Source of the DNA: Litorivicinus sp.
Lineage (GTDB): Bacteria > Pseudomonadota > Gammaproteobacteria > Pseudomonadales > Litorivicinaceae
NCBI GenBank assembly: GCA_018401755.1
Contig: JAGYKJ010000006.1
Coordinates: forward strand, 186,001 to 250,000
DNA: 64,000 bases
Direction of reading: 5' to 3'
Within the stretch, counting starts at the first letter, position 1. Every line of letters begins with the position of its first letter. The position numbers and the translations under genes are program-made. Shown here piece by piece: positions 12,033 to 26,751 of the stretch. The notes beneath the pieces were generated by a model. It had not been told where the DNA came from. It was given only the letters and a program-made list of their open reading frames with translations, and searched no databases.

Positions 12033-13726
12033 GTTGCCGGATGCGATTTCTCAATTGCTCGAGTGATCACCCATTGTTGGGCAATTGATAAGACGTTGTT
12101 GACCACCCAATATAAAACTAACCCGGCAGGGAACCATAAAAAGAAGAATGTAAATGCGACAGGCATGTACTTCATGATCTTTGCTTGCATAGGGTCAGGA
12201 GGTGTCGGATTTAAACTTTGTTGAATGAACATCGATACGCCCATCAAGAGCGGAAGTACAAACAAGGGATCTTTCACACTAAGGTCGACAATCCATAAAA
12301 AGAGCGGCGCCTGTCTGAGCTCAACTGATTCCATTAAGACCCAGTACAATGCAAGGAACACAGGCATTTGTACTAAGATCGGAAGGCAACCACCGAGTGG
12401 ATTTATTTTTTCGCGCTTATAGAGATCCATCATCTCTTTGGACATCCGCTGTTTATCATCACCGTATAGTTCTCTCAGACGGGTGATTTCAGGCGTGAAC
12501 TTTCGCATCTTAGCCATCGATCGATAGGCAGCGGCACTGAGTTGGAAGAATGCACCCTTAACCAGGACAGTGACGAGTATGATCGCGAAGCCCCAATTAC
12601 CGACGTAGGATTGGATAAATTTAAGAAGCCAAAACAACGGTTGAGCGATAAACCATAACCAGCCGTAATCGACAACGAGCTCAAGACCTGGCGAAAGTAG
12701 TTCGAGAGCATCTTGATCCTTCGGGCCCGCATAAAATAGAGCACTTGTGGTTGCGGTGGCATTTGGACTAATGGTTATTTCCGGACTGATGATGCTTCCG
12801 ATATTGTGGCCAGCCGCGTTTCGTCGAAACGAAAAAGTATGCATTTGCTCAGGACTGGGAATCCACGCCGTGGTGAAGTAGTGCTGCAATAATGCGAGGT
12901 GGCCACCCTGCATCGCAACCGTTTTTAAATCGGCATTCAATTCACGAGCGGCTTGTTGTGAGTCAAAGTCGGAAAAAGAAATTTTTCGATAACGCTCTTC
13001 AGTGGTCCGTATGGCAAACCCTAGGAAAGCTTGCATACCCATGGAACTTTGCTGTGACGGGTCAGTGGAGTCATCTCGTTTTAGTTGCGTAAATGGCGAA
13101 ACAACAATGGGTTGGTCAGAAAGATTGGTAATTCGATGATCCACAGTAATGGCATAGGTAGTCGGATCAACTGTGTATATTTTTTCGACTTTTACTTTCT
13201 CTGTCTCGGCAGTCAGTACGATATCTGTGACTGAATCCATGACCTGAAAGAGATCTTTGGATGCTGAGTAGAGCGGGCGTCCTGCATCAGATGCATCTGG
13301 CCCATCGGGCCCAACCAAGCCGCTTTGTGCGACGTACGTTCGATCGACTGATTCCAAAAGTGGTAAAGGACTGTCGGGTTGATCAACTGCTTGGGGATAT
13401 AAAGGAAGTTGTAATTCAACAATGTCCCCACCGCTCAAATCGATCGTCAGAATTTGTTTGGGTGTCTCGATGCGAAGGAGTCCGCGGCTGTTTGACGTGT
13501 TGGATGGTTGGTCAAGCGCTGTTGAGGGCGCCGTTGCTGGCACGCTACTTGATGGCAGATCTGTCACTGACGTGTCGTTATTTAGAGGGCCAGCCAAGGT
13601 CGATTGAGAGCTTAATGTGGCTACCGGCTGTTGTGCAGCAACCGTCGTAAACTCATTCCAGCGTAGAATCAAAGCGTACGTAATCAGTGCCAAAATAACG
13701 ATGAGGCCAGTGCGCTGAATATCCAT
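12029..13726 (-). CDS. yidC: Membrane protein insertase YidC
   Basis: Inserts and folds inner-membrane proteins, alone or with Sec; Fo subunit c is a classic substrate. The 565 residues are the Gram-negative form: an N-terminal membrane anchor (about residues 7-22), a large periplasmic beta domain, then the conserved Oxa1 core with KREKINPLGGCLPILVQMP and a short basic tail. It overlaps mnmE by four bases and yidD by one. Confidence 0.97.
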   Translation of the reverse strand: MDIQRTGLIVILALITYALILRWNEFTTVAAQQPVATLSSQSTLAGPLNNDTSVTDLPSSSVPATAPSTALDQPSNTSNSRGLLRIETPKQILTIDLSGGDIVELQLPLYPQAVDQPDSPLPLLESVDRTYVAQSGLVGPDGPDASDAGRPLYSASKDLFQVMDSVTDIVLTAETEKVKVEKIYTVDPTTYAITVDHRITNLSDQPIVVSPFTQLKRDDSTDPSQQSSMGMQAFLGFAIRTTEERYRKISFSDFDSQQAARELNADLKTVAMQGGHLALLQHYFTTAWIPSPEQMHTFSFRRNAAGHNIGSIISPEITISPNATATTSALFYAGPKDQDALELLSPGLELVVDYGWLWFIAQPLFWLLKFIQSYVGNWGFAIILVTVLVKGAFFQLSAAAYRSMAKMRKFTPEITRLRELYGDDKQRMSKEMMDLYKREKINPLGGCLPILVQMPVFLALYWVLMESVELRQAPLFLWIVDLSVKDPLFVLPLLMGVSMFIQQSLNPTPPDPMQAKIMKYMPVAFTFFFLWFPAGLVLYWVVNNVLSIAQQWVITRAIEKSHPAT

Positions 13727-13983
13727 TAATTTGAATCCGTTTCTTTTCCTGTTAGCGGTACTGGGTCATAACCACCTGAGCAGCCAGGATGGCACCTGAG
13801 TATCCGTCGTGCTGCGAGCCAGCACCCTTTTATCACACCATGTTGTTGAATTGCCTCTATTGCATACTCCGAGCATGTCGGGATGTAGCGACACGAGGGT
13901 GGCAACAACGGCGAGACAAAGTACCGGTACAACCGAATGATCGCAACGATTGGTGCGCTAAAGATGCGTTGAAGGGAGACCAT
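13726..13983 (-). CDS. yidD: Membrane protein insertion efficiency factor YidD
   Basis: Small peripheral inner-membrane protein that assists YidC-dependent insertion. Its 85 residues show the family motif [20 protein letters not shown] and the conserved [14 protein letters not shown]. It overlaps the 3' end of rnpA by 26 bases and yidC by one, as is common at this locus. Confidence 0.95.
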   Translation of the reverse strand: MVSLQRIFSAPIVAIIRLYRYFVSPLLPPSCRYIPTCSEYAIEAIQQHGVIKGCWLAARRILRCHPGCSGGYDPVPLTGKETDSN

Positions 13984-14314
13984 CGAGCTTCCTTGCTAAC
14001 TTTTCGAGCGCCGTATCAGTGATGTGACTGAATGCTGTGACAAATAAATTGTCGGGCGCGCTACGCGCAACAATTACAATGTCCACACCATTCAATCGCA
14101 CAATCCGTCTCGCCGATTCCCGAAAGCACCGTCGAAATCTGTTTCGAGCAACGGCGCGCTTGAGCTTTTTTTTGCTTGTGACAAATCCAATGCGAGTTTC
14201 GTTGCTTTGGTTACGAAGGGCTAAAACAAGAAAATCCCGACCGCTCACACGAACGTCGGGACTAGCGAACACGGTATCGAATTCCTTGCGAGAGGGCAGC
14301 GATTTAACTGCCAC
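13958..14314 (-). CDS. rnpA: Ribonuclease P protein component
   Basis: Protein subunit of RNase P, which trims the 5' leaders of pre-tRNAs. The 118 residues carry the RNR-type signature [19 protein letters not shown] in the middle. The start used is GTG 14314, 14 bases after the rpmH stop; no better start is visible. The N-terminus is shorter than in E. coli but usual for this group. It probably shares the rpmH promoter. Confidence 0.94.
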   Translation of the reverse strand: MAVKSLPSRKEFDTVFASPDVRVSGRDFLVLALRNQSNETRIGFVTSKKKLKRAVARNRFRRCFRESARRIVRLNGVDIVIVARSAPDNLFVTAFSHITDTALEKLARKLDGLPSTHL

Positions 14315-14328
14315 AGCAAACGTCTCGG

Positions 14329-14463
14329 TTATGCTGTAAGTCGTTTCCGGCCCTTGGCGCGGCGACGGGCAATGACAAGCCGTCCGTTTTTCGTAGCCAT
14401 CCGAGCGCGAAATCCGTGAGTGCGAGCGCGCTTGATGGCGCTAGGTTGAAACGTACGTTTCAT
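14329..14463 (-). CDS. rpmH: 50S ribosomal protein L34
   Basis: A 44-residue, highly basic ribosomal protein. Its start [20 protein letters not shown] and continuation [20 protein letters not shown] are nearly identical to the E. coli protein. The ATG has AGGAA upstream. It is the first gene of the leftward rpmH-rnpA-yidD-yidC-mnmE operon, with a promoter candidate at 14500-14528. Confidence 0.98.
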   Translation of the reverse strand: MKRTFQPSAIKRARTHGFRARMATKNGRLVIARRRAKGRKRLTA

Positions 14464-14499
14464 GGCTATGGTTCCTACCAATTCAAATTTGGGTCGCGA

Positions 14500-14528
14500 A
14501 TCTTAGCGTCAACTGCAATTGATGGCAA
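14500..14528 (-). promoter_or_regulatory. Predicted sigma-70 promoter of rpmH
   Basis: Reading leftward, TTGCCA (14528-14523, five of six to consensus), a 17-base spacer, and TAAGAT (14505-14500, four of six). A start of transcription would lie near 14493, about 30 bases before the rpmH ATG. Confidence 0.5.
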
Positions 14529-14569
14529 ATAGTTTATGAAGTTGGTGCACTATGTGCGTTAATTATGCA

Positions 14570-14578
14570 TGTGGATAA
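14570..14578 (-). promoter_or_regulatory. DnaA box, perfect match
   Basis: Plus strand TGTGGATAA, so TTATCCACA on the minus strand, within the rpmH-dnaA gap. Confidence 0.75.
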
Positions 14579-14648
14579 CAATATCAAATTCGCAAAACCT
14601 GAGGGTTTTCGGTACCTATAAGCAAGCGAGTTACACACAGTTCACATG

Positions 14649-14657
14649 TTATCCACA
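14649..14657 (+). promoter_or_regulatory. DnaA box, perfect match
   Basis: TTATCCACA directly beside the AT-rich segment that is the best unwinding candidate. A degenerate copy, TTACACACA, lies at 14631-14639. Confidence 0.75.
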
Positions 14658-14723
14658 GATCCGCTCAATAATTAAATTATTCCAATAAAATCATTATCTT
14701 GATTGTTTATAAAAAGTTTCCGC

Positions 14724-14753
14724 TTGACCGTATACACTGCAATTGTGCATAAC
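14724..14753 (+). promoter_or_regulatory. Predicted dnaA promoter overlapped by a DnaA box
   Basis: TTGACC at 14724-14729 (five of six), an 18-base spacer, and a -10-like CATAAC at 14748-14753 (four of six). The minus-strand DnaA box TTATGCACA (14744-14752) covers the -10 element, which fits repression of dnaA by its own product. The start codon follows about 25 bases after the expected transcription start. Confidence 0.5.
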
Positions 14754-14783
14754 TTACCGCCTGAGCGAGAGGGGAATGGATAC

Positions 14784-16190
14784 GTGAGTTGGATAACCTG
14801 TGTTGAACAGTTGTCAGTGGAGCTGACGGTTGAACAGCTAAATACTTGGATCCGACCTCTTCAAGCGGACATGAAGGCACATCATCTGCGTCTATTTGCA
14901 CCGAATCGGTTTGTGAAAGATTGGGTGGCAGGGCGTTATTTGGATCGCATTCAACAGCTGATTAATGATGCAGAAGGACGAGCAGTTCGTATCGATCTCC
15001 TTGTAGGGTCCTCGACCGAGTCTGACACTCAAGATGCCAATCGGCCAGATCGATTAAAAACAGAGCACAGAAAGCCAAAAGAAAGGGTGGAACCTGAGCC
15101 ATCGATGGCATGGGCTAATGGTGTGAATCAGAGTCGTGAGCCGGTCGAGGTAGAGGGGTCGATTAAGCACGGGGATCGCCTAAATCAAGAGTTTCGTTTT
15201 GATACCTTTGTCGAGGGTAAATCCAATCAGTTGGCTCGAGCGGCTGCTCAGCGGGTCTCTGAAAAGCCCGGTACGGAATATAACCCTCTGTTTCTTTATG
15301 GCGATACAGGGCTTGGCAAAACACATTTGATGCACGCTGTTGGAAATCAGGTACGCGCACGCAATCCAAATGCGAAAATCATTTACGTGCACTCAGAGCG
15401 TTTCGTCGCCGATATGGTTAAGGCGCTTCAATTGAATGCGATTTCGGATTTTAAGCGCGTTTATCGCAATGTGGATGCTTTGTTAATCGACGATATTCAA
15501 TTTTTTGCGGGCAAGGAAAAATCTCAAGAGGAGTTCTTCCATACTTTCAACAGTCTGTTGGAGGGAGGGCAACAGATTATTTTGACCTCAGATCGGTATC
15601 CCAAAGAAATCGACAATATGGAAGATCGGCTGAAGTCTCGTTTTGGTTGGGGTCTAACAGTTCGGCTAGAGCCCCCAGAGCTAGAGACGCGGGTCGCTAT
15701 TTTGATTAACAAGGCAGCGCAGTCTGGGGTCGACTTAAAGCGTGATTGTGCATTTTTTATTGCTCAAAAAGTACGCAGTAATGTGCGAGACCTGGAAGGT
15801 GCATTAAAGCGAGTTCTTGCCAATGCTCATTTTTTTGGGCAACCGATTACCCTGGAGTTTGTTCGGGAAACACTTCGCGATTTGATTGCTGTTCATGATC
15901 GTCAAATCAGCGTAGATAACATTCAGCGCATGGTTTCTGATTACTTCAAGGTGAAGATTTCTGATTTGCTCTCAAAGCGGCGGAATCGTTCAGTGGCCAG
16001 ACCTCGGCAAGTGGCTATGGCGCTGTGTAAGGAACTCACCGATCATTCGTTACCGGAGATTGGAGATGCCTTTGGTGGGAGAGACCACACAACGGTATTA
16101 CATGCATGTCGAAAAATTAAAGAGTTGTGCGATAGCGATCTGACAATTCGGGACGATTACCATAATCTACTCAAAGCACTCACTGGATAA
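14784..16190 (+). CDS. dnaA: Chromosomal replication initiator DnaA
   Basis: AAA+ ATPase that binds DnaA boxes and melts oriC. Starting at GTG 14784, with GAGAGGGG nine bases upstream, the protein has 468 residues; an upstream in-frame extension to 14703 would run through the promoter and is rejected. Visible: N-terminal domain with WIRPLQADM and [10 protein letters not shown], Walker [11 protein letters not shown], Walker [10 protein letters not shown], and the box-binding signature [15 protein letters not shown]. It heads dnaA-dnaN-recF-gyrB. Confidence 0.97.
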   Translation: MSWITCVEQLSVELTVEQLNTWIRPLQADMKAHHLRLFAPNRFVKDWVAGRYLDRIQQLINDAEGRAVRIDLLVGSSTESDTQDANRPDRLKTEHRKPKERVEPEPSMAWANGVNQSREPVEVEGSIKHGDRLNQEFRFDTFVEGKSNQLARAAAQRVSEKPGTEYNPLFLYGDTGLGKTHLMHAVGNQVRARNPNAKIIYVHSERFVADMVKALQLNAISDFKRVYRNVDALLIDDIQFFAGKEKSQEEFFHTFNSLLEGGQQIILTSDRYPKEIDNMEDRLKSRFGWGLTVRLEPPELETRVAILINKAAQSGVDLKRDCAFFIAQKVRSNVRDLEGALKRVLANAHFFGQPITLEFVRETLRDLIAVHDRQISVDNIQRMVSDYFKVKISDLLSKRRNRSVARPRQVAMALCKELTDHSLPEIGDAFGGRDHTTVLHACRKIKELCDSDLTIRDDYHNLLKALTG

Positions 16191-16199
16191 GGACTCAAT

Positions 16200-17306
16200 A
16201 TGGAATTCTCGGTATCTCGAGAACAACTTTTGGAAAAAACCCAAACTGCCGCCTCAGTTGTTGAGCGAAAGCAAACAATGGCGATTTTAGCCAATATTCT
16301 CGTTGAAGTGGATGCAACTGGTGCCGTGTTAACCGGAACAGATCTGGATACGGAAATTTCGACTCGGATGGAGTTGGTTGAGGTTGGATCTGGTGGTGCA
16401 ATCACAATCCCTGGTCGCAAGCTATTGGACATTGCGAAAGCGCTCCCAGAGGGAGCAGTGATTCAAATTAAACAAGACGGGTCACACTTGCACATTGTCT
16501 CTGGGCGGTCACGTTTTAAGCTTGCCACACTTCCTGCTCAAGATTATCCGAGGCTTGAGGCGCGCGGTGATTTGACATCTGTGCAATTGGCAAAGGAGCC
16601 GTTACAAGACGCCATTTCTAAAACGCAGTTTGCGATGGCGCAGCAGGACGTTCGTTACTATTTGAATGGAATGTTATTTTCAATTGGTGGAGGGGATTTC
16701 AGAACTGTCGCGACAGATGGTCATCGACTGTCCTTGTATCAGACTTTGCTGGAAGGTGGTTCTTCGGAGCCCGTATCGCTTATTGTGCCGCGGAAGGCTG
16801 TACTCGAGTTGGTGCGATTGTTAAATGGTGTGAAAGACACGGTTGAGTTGGCATTTTCATCCAGTCATTTTCGCGTGAGTGCAGCGAGTTTCGTCTTTAC
16901 GAGTGTTTTGATTGACGGACGCTTCCCTGATTACGAACGCGTTGTGCCTCAAGGCGGGGACAATGTGGTAAGAGCAGACCGGAAGCGTCTCCGTGAAGTC
17001 TTGCAGCGAGCATCGATTCTTTCAAGTGAGCAATATCGAGGCGTTCGGTTGCGTCTAAGCCATGGGCAGTTAGATGTCATGGCCAATAACGCAGAGCAGG
17101 AGGAGGCGCAAGAATCGCTTGAGGTTGAGTTTGTTGGTCAGGATGGTTTCGAGATTGGTTTTAACGTGGGCTATTTACTCGATGTGCTGACTACGGTTGA
17201 TACGGAGCTGGTTGAAATCCGTTTTGGCGACTCAAACCGTTCTGCCTTGATGTTGGGTGTCGGTGATGAATCCGGTCGATACGTTGTAATGCCGATGCGG
17301 CTCTAG
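16200..17306 (+). CDS. dnaN: DNA polymerase III beta subunit (sliding clamp)
   Basis: Ring-shaped clamp that gives replicative polymerase its processivity. The 368 residues (E. coli 366) form three clamp domains. MEFSVSREQLLEKTQ and the C-terminal YVVMPMRL, which forms part of the hydrophobic partner-binding pocket, are conserved. It starts nine bases after dnaA, so co-transcription is likely. Confidence 0.97.
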   Translation: MEFSVSREQLLEKTQTAASVVERKQTMAILANILVEVDATGAVLTGTDLDTEISTRMELVEVGSGGAITIPGRKLLDIAKALPEGAVIQIKQDGSHLHIVSGRSRFKLATLPAQDYPRLEARGDLTSVQLAKEPLQDAISKTQFAMAQQDVRYYLNGMLFSIGGGDFRTVATDGHRLSLYQTLLEGGSSEPVSLIVPRKAVLELVRLLNGVKDTVELAFSSSHFRVSAASFVFTSVLIDGRFPDYERVVPQGGDNVVRADRKRLREVLQRASILSSEQYRGVRLRLSHGQLDVMANNAEQEEAQESLEVEFVGQDGFEIGFNVGYLLDVLTTVDTELVEIRFGDSNRSALMLGVGDESGRYVVMPMRL

Positions 17307-17320
17307 CTATTGCCTCGCAA

Positions 17321-21379
<4,059 letters not shown>

Positions 21380-21384
21380 GCGAG

Positions 21385-23442
21385 TTAAGCCTGCACTTGG
21401 CTAAGGTCGCCAAGCGGAAGCAGGGCTGATTGTACATCCCGCAATATGCTGTAACGATTTTGCCGAACATCATCATTCGGGTCATTGACCAATACTTGAT
21501 CGAAGAATGCATCAAGTGCCGGCGTGAATGAAGATGCGATTTCGAGGGCCGACTCATATGTTTCACGTGAAACGGCATCGTTGATCCGGGGCGTTATCGC
21601 TTGAATTAGCTTCACCAACGTAAACTCTGATGCCTCGGTCATGAGCGCTTCGTTCACGGAGCCGAGCTGAGTATCACTTTTCGCCAGGATATTGACGATT
21701 CGTTTATTCGACGCAATTAACGGTGCAAAGGCAGCATGTGTGCGAAACGCGAGCAAGGCCTTGGCACGTTGGGCCGTCAGGTGGCTATTCGTATCGTCTG
21801 TGCCTTGAGCGGCTGCAATGAGATCATGGGGAATGCCTAGCTCGAGCAGCAGCCCTCGCTCGCGATCGCGGAGAAATTGAATGAGTTGATCGAATACGTG
21901 CGAATCAACCTCTACCGGCTGGAGATCCAGTGCACGCTTGACCCATGGAGCAAGATCAAGAGCGAGTCCAGGCTCCATATTAATTCGGATAACAGCCAGC
22001 ATTGCTCGGCGAAGCCCGAAAGGGTCCTTGCTCCCAGTCGGCGGCTGGCCGATTGAAAAAAGTCCTGCCAATGTATCTAGACGATCGGAAAGGCCAAGAA
22101 TACACCCTAGGAGGGACTGTGGAGATCTGTCAGTTGGGCCTGATGGGCGATACAGTGATTCAATTGCGTCAGCAACGTCTGAAGTTTCGCCGTCTGCCAA
22201 GGCGTAAATAGCACCCATTTGGCCTTGAAGCTCATCAAATTCCAAGACCATCTCTGACACGAGATCGCAGCGCGATAGAAGTGCAGCGCGATCGGCTTGG
22301 GCAGGATCAACCTTCAATTGAGATGCCATCTCTTTAGCCAATATGCGGATTCGCTCGGTTTTATCACCAAGTGAACCTAGCCCAGGTTGAAAGGCAATCC
22401 GGTCAAGTGCGCTTCGTCGACTGTCAAGGGAGGATTGACGATCTGTTTCGTAAAAGAATCGAGCATCTGATAACCGCGCTCGAATAACACGCTGGTTTCC
22501 CGAAATGACTTGCGCTGGATCGATACTTTCGATATTCGCAACAGTGATGAATTGGTTGGATAACGTACCGTCAGCCCGACGGGTGTGGAAATATTTTTGA
22601 TGTCCCCGCATGGCAGCAATCAAAGCAATATCAGGGACTTGTAAAAATGCTTCCTCGAATTCTCCGAGCATCGGTACGGGCCACTCAACTAAACAGGTAA
22701 TTTCGCGAAGAAGGCCGATATCTTCGTCGACGATGATCTGATGTAAACGAGCCACTTCCTGAATTTTAGCCCACGCGAATGCTTTACGCTCCTCGAAGTC
22801 TGGCAATACGCGATGTTGCTTTAGGGTGTCGAAATACTCGTCTGCGTGATGAAGCATGAGTGCGCTTGGACTATGAACGCGGTGTCCATAGGAGACACGA
22901 TCGGTGTTTAAGTCGAATAACTCAAAGGGGACCACGTCCTTTCCGAGTAACGCGACTATCCAATGGACCGGCCTTGGAAATAGCGCTCGCCCACTTCCCC
23001 ATCGCATTGGCTTGGTCATCGGAAGCTGTGAGACAACTTGATGGGTGATGCGAGGGAGTAGTTCTGCGATCGGTTGACCAGGCTGAATGCTATGGTAGGC
23101 CACCCATGCCCCTTTGTCAGTCTCTTCAACTGAGACAGCTTCGGGTGGGATGCCAAGACCTTTACAAAACCCGATGAGTGCGCCGGTGGGCCGTCCATCT
23201 TGATACGCTTGGCTAACCGCAGGTCCTCGCTTGGCAATTGCTCTTGGCTCGGTGGTATCCGCAAGCTCTTGAATCAGAACGCCGATTCGTCTTGGCGCTG
23301 CAATTGCACGCATGCATGCAAATTGCACATTTTCGGTCTGGAGCACCGATTCAAATCCACTGACAAGTGCGTGGCTCAATTGCTCTAAACTTGAGGAGGG
23401 AAGTTCTTCGCAGCCGATTTCGAATAGGAAGGTTGTCGTCAT
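21385..23442 (-). CDS. glyS: Glycine-tRNA ligase beta subunit
   Basis: Beta chain of the two-subunit (alpha2beta2) bacterial glycyl-tRNA synthetase; it binds tRNA-Gly. The 685 residues (E. coli 689) start [18 protein letters not shown], contain the conserved [20 protein letters not shown], and end in a helical anticodon-binding domain. The start overlaps the glyQ stop by four bases (ATGA), ensuring balanced synthesis. A parS site lies in the 3' part. Confidence 0.97.
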   Translation of the reverse strand: MTTTFLFEIGCEELPSSSLEQLSHALVSGFESVLQTENVQFACMRAIAAPRRIGVLIQELADTTEPRAIAKRGPAVSQAYQDGRPTGALIGFCKGLGIPPEAVSVEETDKGAWVAYHSIQPGQPIAELLPRITHQVVSQLPMTKPMRWGSGRALFPRPVHWIVALLGKDVVPFELFDLNTDRVSYGHRVHSPSALMLHHADEYFDTLKQHRVLPDFEERKAFAWAKIQEVARLHQIIVDEDIGLLREITCLVEWPVPMLGEFEEAFLQVPDIALIAAMRGHQKYFHTRRADGTLSNQFITVANIESIDPAQVISGNQRVIRARLSDARFFYETDRQSSLDSRRSALDRIAFQPGLGSLGDKTERIRILAKEMASQLKVDPAQADRAALLSRCDLVSEMVLEFDELQGQMGAIYALADGETSDVADAIESLYRPSGPTDRSPQSLLGCILGLSDRLDTLAGLFSIGQPPTGSKDPFGLRRAMLAVIRINMEPGLALDLAPWVKRALDLQPVEVDSHVFDQLIQFLRDRERGLLLELGIPHDLIAAAQGTDDTNSHLTAQRAKALLAFRTHAAFAPLIASNKRIVNILAKSDTQLGSVNEALMTEASEFTLVKLIQAITPRINDAVSRETYESALEIASSFTPALDAFFDQVLVNDPNDDVRQNRYSILRDVQSALLPLGDLSQVQA
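21559..21574 (+). other. parS site inside glyS
   Basis: TGTTTCACGTGAAACG, 15 of 16 bases of canonical parS, 665 bases from the site in gmhB. Confidence 0.85.
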
Positions 23443-24380
23443 AGAGCGCTCTCCCCAAGCAGTTCCGCACGAAGTGCGGGATCGGCGAGAGGAAATCCTT
23501 TGTCTTTCCGTACTGCGTAATAACGTTCGGCAACAGCGCGTGCAAGCGCCCGAACGCGAAGGATAAATCGCTGCCGCTCGGTCACACTGATGGCATGGCG
23601 CGCATCAAGCAAGTTAAAGGTGTGTGAGGCTTTCAATACTTGCTCATAAGCGGGTAGCGGCAGCGACTGCTCAAGTAGGCGCTCACAAGCATGCTCAGCC
23701 GCATCAAACGCCTTAAATAGCCAGTCGGTGTTGGCATGTTCAAAGTTATACGCACTCATTTCCTGTTCGTTCTGTAGAAACACGTCTCCGTAGGTAACCA
23801 CACCATCTGGTGTTTTGGCCCAGATTAAGTCGAACATGGACTCAACGTTTTGTAGGTACATGGCAATACGCTCAAGTCCATACGTCAGCTCACCAGTTAC
23901 CGGATAGCATTCCAGCCCCCCCGCCTGCTGGAAATAGGTAAACTGGGTAACCTCCATGCCATTGAGCCATACTTCCCAGCCTAACCCCCACGCGCCAAGG
24001 GTCGGAGATTCCCAATTATCTTCCACTAATCGCAGATCATGAATTTTGGGATCGATGCCCAGGTGCGCGAGGGACTCGAAGTAAAGATCCACCAGATTTG
24101 GTGGATTCGGTTTCATCACAACTTGAAATTGGTAGTAATGTTGGCCTCTATTCGGGTTTTCACCATATCGGCCATCAGTCGGGCGGCGAGAAGGCTGAAC
24201 ATAGGCTGCATTCCAGCGCTCGGGACCTAGGGCGCGAAGAAAGGTGGCCGGATGAAAGGTCCCCGCGCCCACTTCCATGTCATAGGGTTGTAAGATGACG
24301 CAACCTTTATCGGCCCAATATTGTTGAAGAGCAAGGATCAGCCCTTGAAATGTAGAAACTGGGGAGAGTGCCGACGACAT
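23439..24380 (-). CDS. glyQ: Glycine-tRNA ligase alpha subunit
   Basis: Catalytic chain of glycyl-tRNA synthetase. The 313 residues (E. coli 303) show [20 protein letters not shown] near the N-terminus, then [14 protein letters not shown] and [20 protein letters not shown], all family hallmarks. First gene of glyQ-glyS-gmhB, divergent from the acyltransferase gene at 24437 with a 56-base gap that must hold both promoters. Confidence 0.97.
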   Translation of the reverse strand: MSSALSPVSTFQGLILALQQYWADKGCVILQPYDMEVGAGTFHPATFLRALGPERWNAAYVQPSRRPTDGRYGENPNRGQHYYQFQVVMKPNPPNLVDLYFESLAHLGIDPKIHDLRLVEDNWESPTLGAWGLGWEVWLNGMEVTQFTYFQQAGGLECYPVTGELTYGLERIAMYLQNVESMFDLIWAKTPDGVVTYGDVFLQNEQEMSAYNFEHANTDWLFKAFDAAEHACERLLEQSLPLPAYEQVLKASHTFNLLDARHAISVTERQRFILRVRALARAVAERYYAVRKDKGFPLADPALRAELLGESAL

Positions 24381-24436
24381 AGCGATTCCGTGAGTCCATC
24401 AAAAGGGCCACAGTATAGCCAAGAGCGTCGTGGATT

Positions 24437-25300
24437 GTGCACATGATCCAGAAAGCTGTGTCCATCATTGGCAGATTGCCAACTCCTGTTCGCCGTGCCA
24501 CTGCATTGATAATCGGATTGGGCCTCATTTTGATTCCAAATCAAGCAGCGCGTATCACGCGCCGAAACATTCAAATGGCGTTTCCGGAGCGCCGGGCCTG
24601 GAGTCGATTTTGGTTGATAAACGCCTCTCTGATTGAGTTGGTGCAAAAATCATTTGATATTGCCGCTACCTGGGTACGGTCACCTGAGCAGATCGTTGAT
24701 TGGGTGCAGGCGAGCGAAGGACTCACAGAGTTTCTGCAAACCCCAGCCACGACTCCAAAGCTGATTCTGTTACCTCACTTGGGTAATTGGGAATTATTTG
24801 GCATGTGGTTAAGTCAATACCAGTCCTACACCGCGTTGTTTCGGCCATTGCGTGCAGACGCACTGACTGCGCTCGTTCGGACTGCCCGTGGGCGTGGCGG
24901 CAACGAGCTTGTATCGACAGACTCCGCTGGACTTCGACAATTGATGTCCGCGCTCCGCTTGGGTGCAACTGTCATTGTGCTCCCGGATCAGACACCCCAT
25001 GCCGGTCAGGGTGTCTACGTTCCATTTTTTGGGATTCAGACGTTGACACCGACACTCATTGCCCGCTTGATTCAAAAAACAAAACCACATGTTTTTATTG
25101 CAGCGGCTGTTCGCGAAGGGAGCAGTTACAAAGCAATGATTGAGCGGGTTGAGATACTTGACTCCGTTCCGAACACGGTTGAAATATGTCGTCGAATGAA
25201 TCTGATTATTGAGTCGCTTGTGCGTCGCTACCCGACGCAATATCAGTGGGAGTATCGTCGCTTTCGTAATGCTCCGGATGGCTCATTGCGGTATCCGTAA
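24437..25300 (+). CDS. LpxL/HtrB-family lipid A acyltransferase (first copy)
   Basis: Transfers a secondary acyl chain from acyl-ACP to lipid A at the inner membrane. The 287 residues contain the catalytic HX4E motif (HLGNWE, about residue 115), the conserved NIQMAFPERR near the start, and PDQTPHAGQGVYVPFFG. One N-terminal hydrophobic segment (about 20-35) anchors it. The start may be GTG 24437 or ATG 24443. The same neighbourhood with glyQ is found in Pseudomonas. A second family member lies at 62025; which acyl position each modifies cannot be told. Confidence 0.88.
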   Translation: MHMIQKAVSIIGRLPTPVRRATALIIGLGLILIPNQAARITRRNIQMAFPERRAWSRFWLINASLIELVQKSFDIAATWVRSPEQIVDWVQASEGLTEFLQTPATTPKLILLPHLGNWELFGMWLSQYQSYTALFRPLRADALTALVRTARGRGGNELVSTDSAGLRQLMSALRLGATVIVLPDQTPHAGQGVYVPFFGIQTLTPTLIARLIQKTKPHVFIAAAVREGSSYKAMIERVEILDSVPNTVEICRRMNLIIESLVRRYPTQYQWEYRRFRNAPDGSLRYP

Positions 25301-26749
25301 TTAGCTTTTCCAAAAAGCCGGTGTCAGGACGACCAGCAATGTAAATAATTCTAGCCGACCTAACAGCATGGCGATGATTAATACCAGCTTGGTACCGTCT
25401 GCCATGCCTGCATAATTTACTGCCGCCTCTCCCAGGGCGGGGCCTAGGTTGTTTAGCGCGGAACCCACGACTGAGTATGCGGTGATTGGATCCTCGCCAA
25501 TTGCCATAACAACAAGCATGAGCAGCGCAAAAACCAATACATAGGCAGCGAGAAATCCCCAAACCGCCTCAACAACTCTGCTACCGACTGGTTTTCGACC
25601 GAGTTTAATGGGAATCACTGCATTCGGATGAATGAGACGCATGATTTCTCGCACACCTTGCTTGTAGAGTAGAAGTACGCGAATTACCTTGATACCCCCT
25701 CCGGCCGAGCCACCGCAGGCACCAATGAATGCGCTCATTAGGAGTAGGAAGGGTAAAAATGTGGGCCACACACTAAAGTTGTCGGTACTAAAGCCTGTTG
25801 TCGTTGCAATTGAGACGCTTTGGAAAAAACCTTTGCGGATTGAGTCAGAAACGCCGTACACATCTTGCTCGATCAGCGCGAGAGAAATAATGACTGCGAT
25901 GATGCCGACAAACCCGAGATAGGTCCGCCATTCCGGGTCTGCCAGGTAGTGCCGGACTCGCCTGCTGTGCCAGGCGACAAAATGCAGGGAAAAGTTCATA
26001 CCGGCAATTAGCATGAAAATAATCGCGACGAGTTCAATCCCGACACTATCGAAGTGACCAATGGATCCGTCGTGTGTTGAAAACCCCCCGATTGCAACTG
26101 TTGAAAATGCGTGACCGATTGCATCAAACGGAGTCATTCCCGCAAGCCAGTAGGATCCTGCGCAAGCGATTGTGAGTACAACGTAGATTATCCAAAGTGC
26201 TTTTGCTGTCTCTGCAATACGAGGAGAAAGCTTTGAATCTTTGAGGGGGCCTGGCATCTCTGCACGATAAAGCTGCATTCCACCGACACCAAGCATGGGC
26301 AGAATCGCAACGGCTAAGACAACGATTCCCATCCCTCCAAGCCATTGAAGCTGCTGGCGATAGTACAAAATCGATCGTGGCATGCTATCGAGTCCGACTA
26401 AAACGGTGGAACCCGTTGTCGTAAGACCACTGAATGATTCGAATAAAGCATCGATGACAGTCATGGAAGGGCTTTCACCCAGGATGAATGGGACTGCTCC
26501 AGCGGCGCCCAATACCACCCAAAATAGAATTGTAATCACGAACCCATCTCGAATGCGGAGCTCACGCCGTTCCCGACGGGTGGGTAACCAAGACCCAAGT
26601 CCTACGATGAAAATGACGATAAATGCGGTTGTGAACAGAGTGAGCTGTCCATCGGCATAAAAAAGACTGATTGCGATGGGGGGTAGCATGGTCAAGCTGA
26701 ATACCATCAGCAAGATTCCGAGGATACGTAAGATGATGGATGGCCGCAC
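25301..26749 (-). CDS. trkH: Trk potassium uptake system membrane subunit TrkH
   Basis: Pore-forming subunit of the low-affinity Trk K+ transporter. The 482 residues are strongly hydrophobic with repeated pore-loop motifs: ESFSGLTTTGSTV, AFSTVAIGGFSTHDGSI, ATTTGFSTDNFSVWP and ALNNLGPALG, the four selectivity-filter regions. The GTG start is used. It follows trkA by two bases on the same strand, so subunit and regulator are co-expressed. Confidence 0.95.
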   Translation of the reverse strand: MRPSIILRILGILLMVFSLTMLPPIAISLFYADGQLTLFTTAFIVIFIVGLGSWLPTRRERRELRIRDGFVITILFWVVLGAAGAVPFILGESPSMTVIDALFESFSGLTTTGSTVLVGLDSMPRSILYYRQQLQWLGGMGIVVLAVAILPMLGVGGMQLYRAEMPGPLKDSKLSPRIAETAKALWIIYVVLTIACAGSYWLAGMTPFDAIGHAFSTVAIGGFSTHDGSIGHFDSVGIELVAIIFMLIAGMNFSLHFVAWHSRRVRHYLADPEWRTYLGFVGIIAVIISLALIEQDVYGVSDSIRKGFFQSVSIATTTGFSTDNFSVWPTFLPFLLLMSAFIGACGGSAGGGIKVIRVLLLYKQGVREIMRLIHPNAVIPIKLGRKPVGSRVVEAVWGFLAAYVLVFALLMLVVMAIGEDPITAYSVVGSALNNLGPALGEAAVNYAGMADGTKLVLIIAMLLGRLELFTLLVVLTPAFWKS

Positions 26750-26751
26750 GA

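Larger units (their letters stand above)
14464..14783. other. rpmH-dnaA intergenic region, probable oriC
   Basis: 320 non-coding bases at the point where the coding strand switches from minus to plus. They hold DnaA boxes at 14570 (minus), 14649 (plus) and 14744 (minus, TTATNCACA form), plus a degenerate one at 14631. Next to the 14649 box lies an AT-rich stretch (about 14665-14716) suited to unwinding. Outward-facing promoters for rpmH and dnaA are visible at either end. The rpmH-dnaA gap is the known origin position in Pseudomonas. Function is inferred from position and boxes. Confidence 0.75.
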
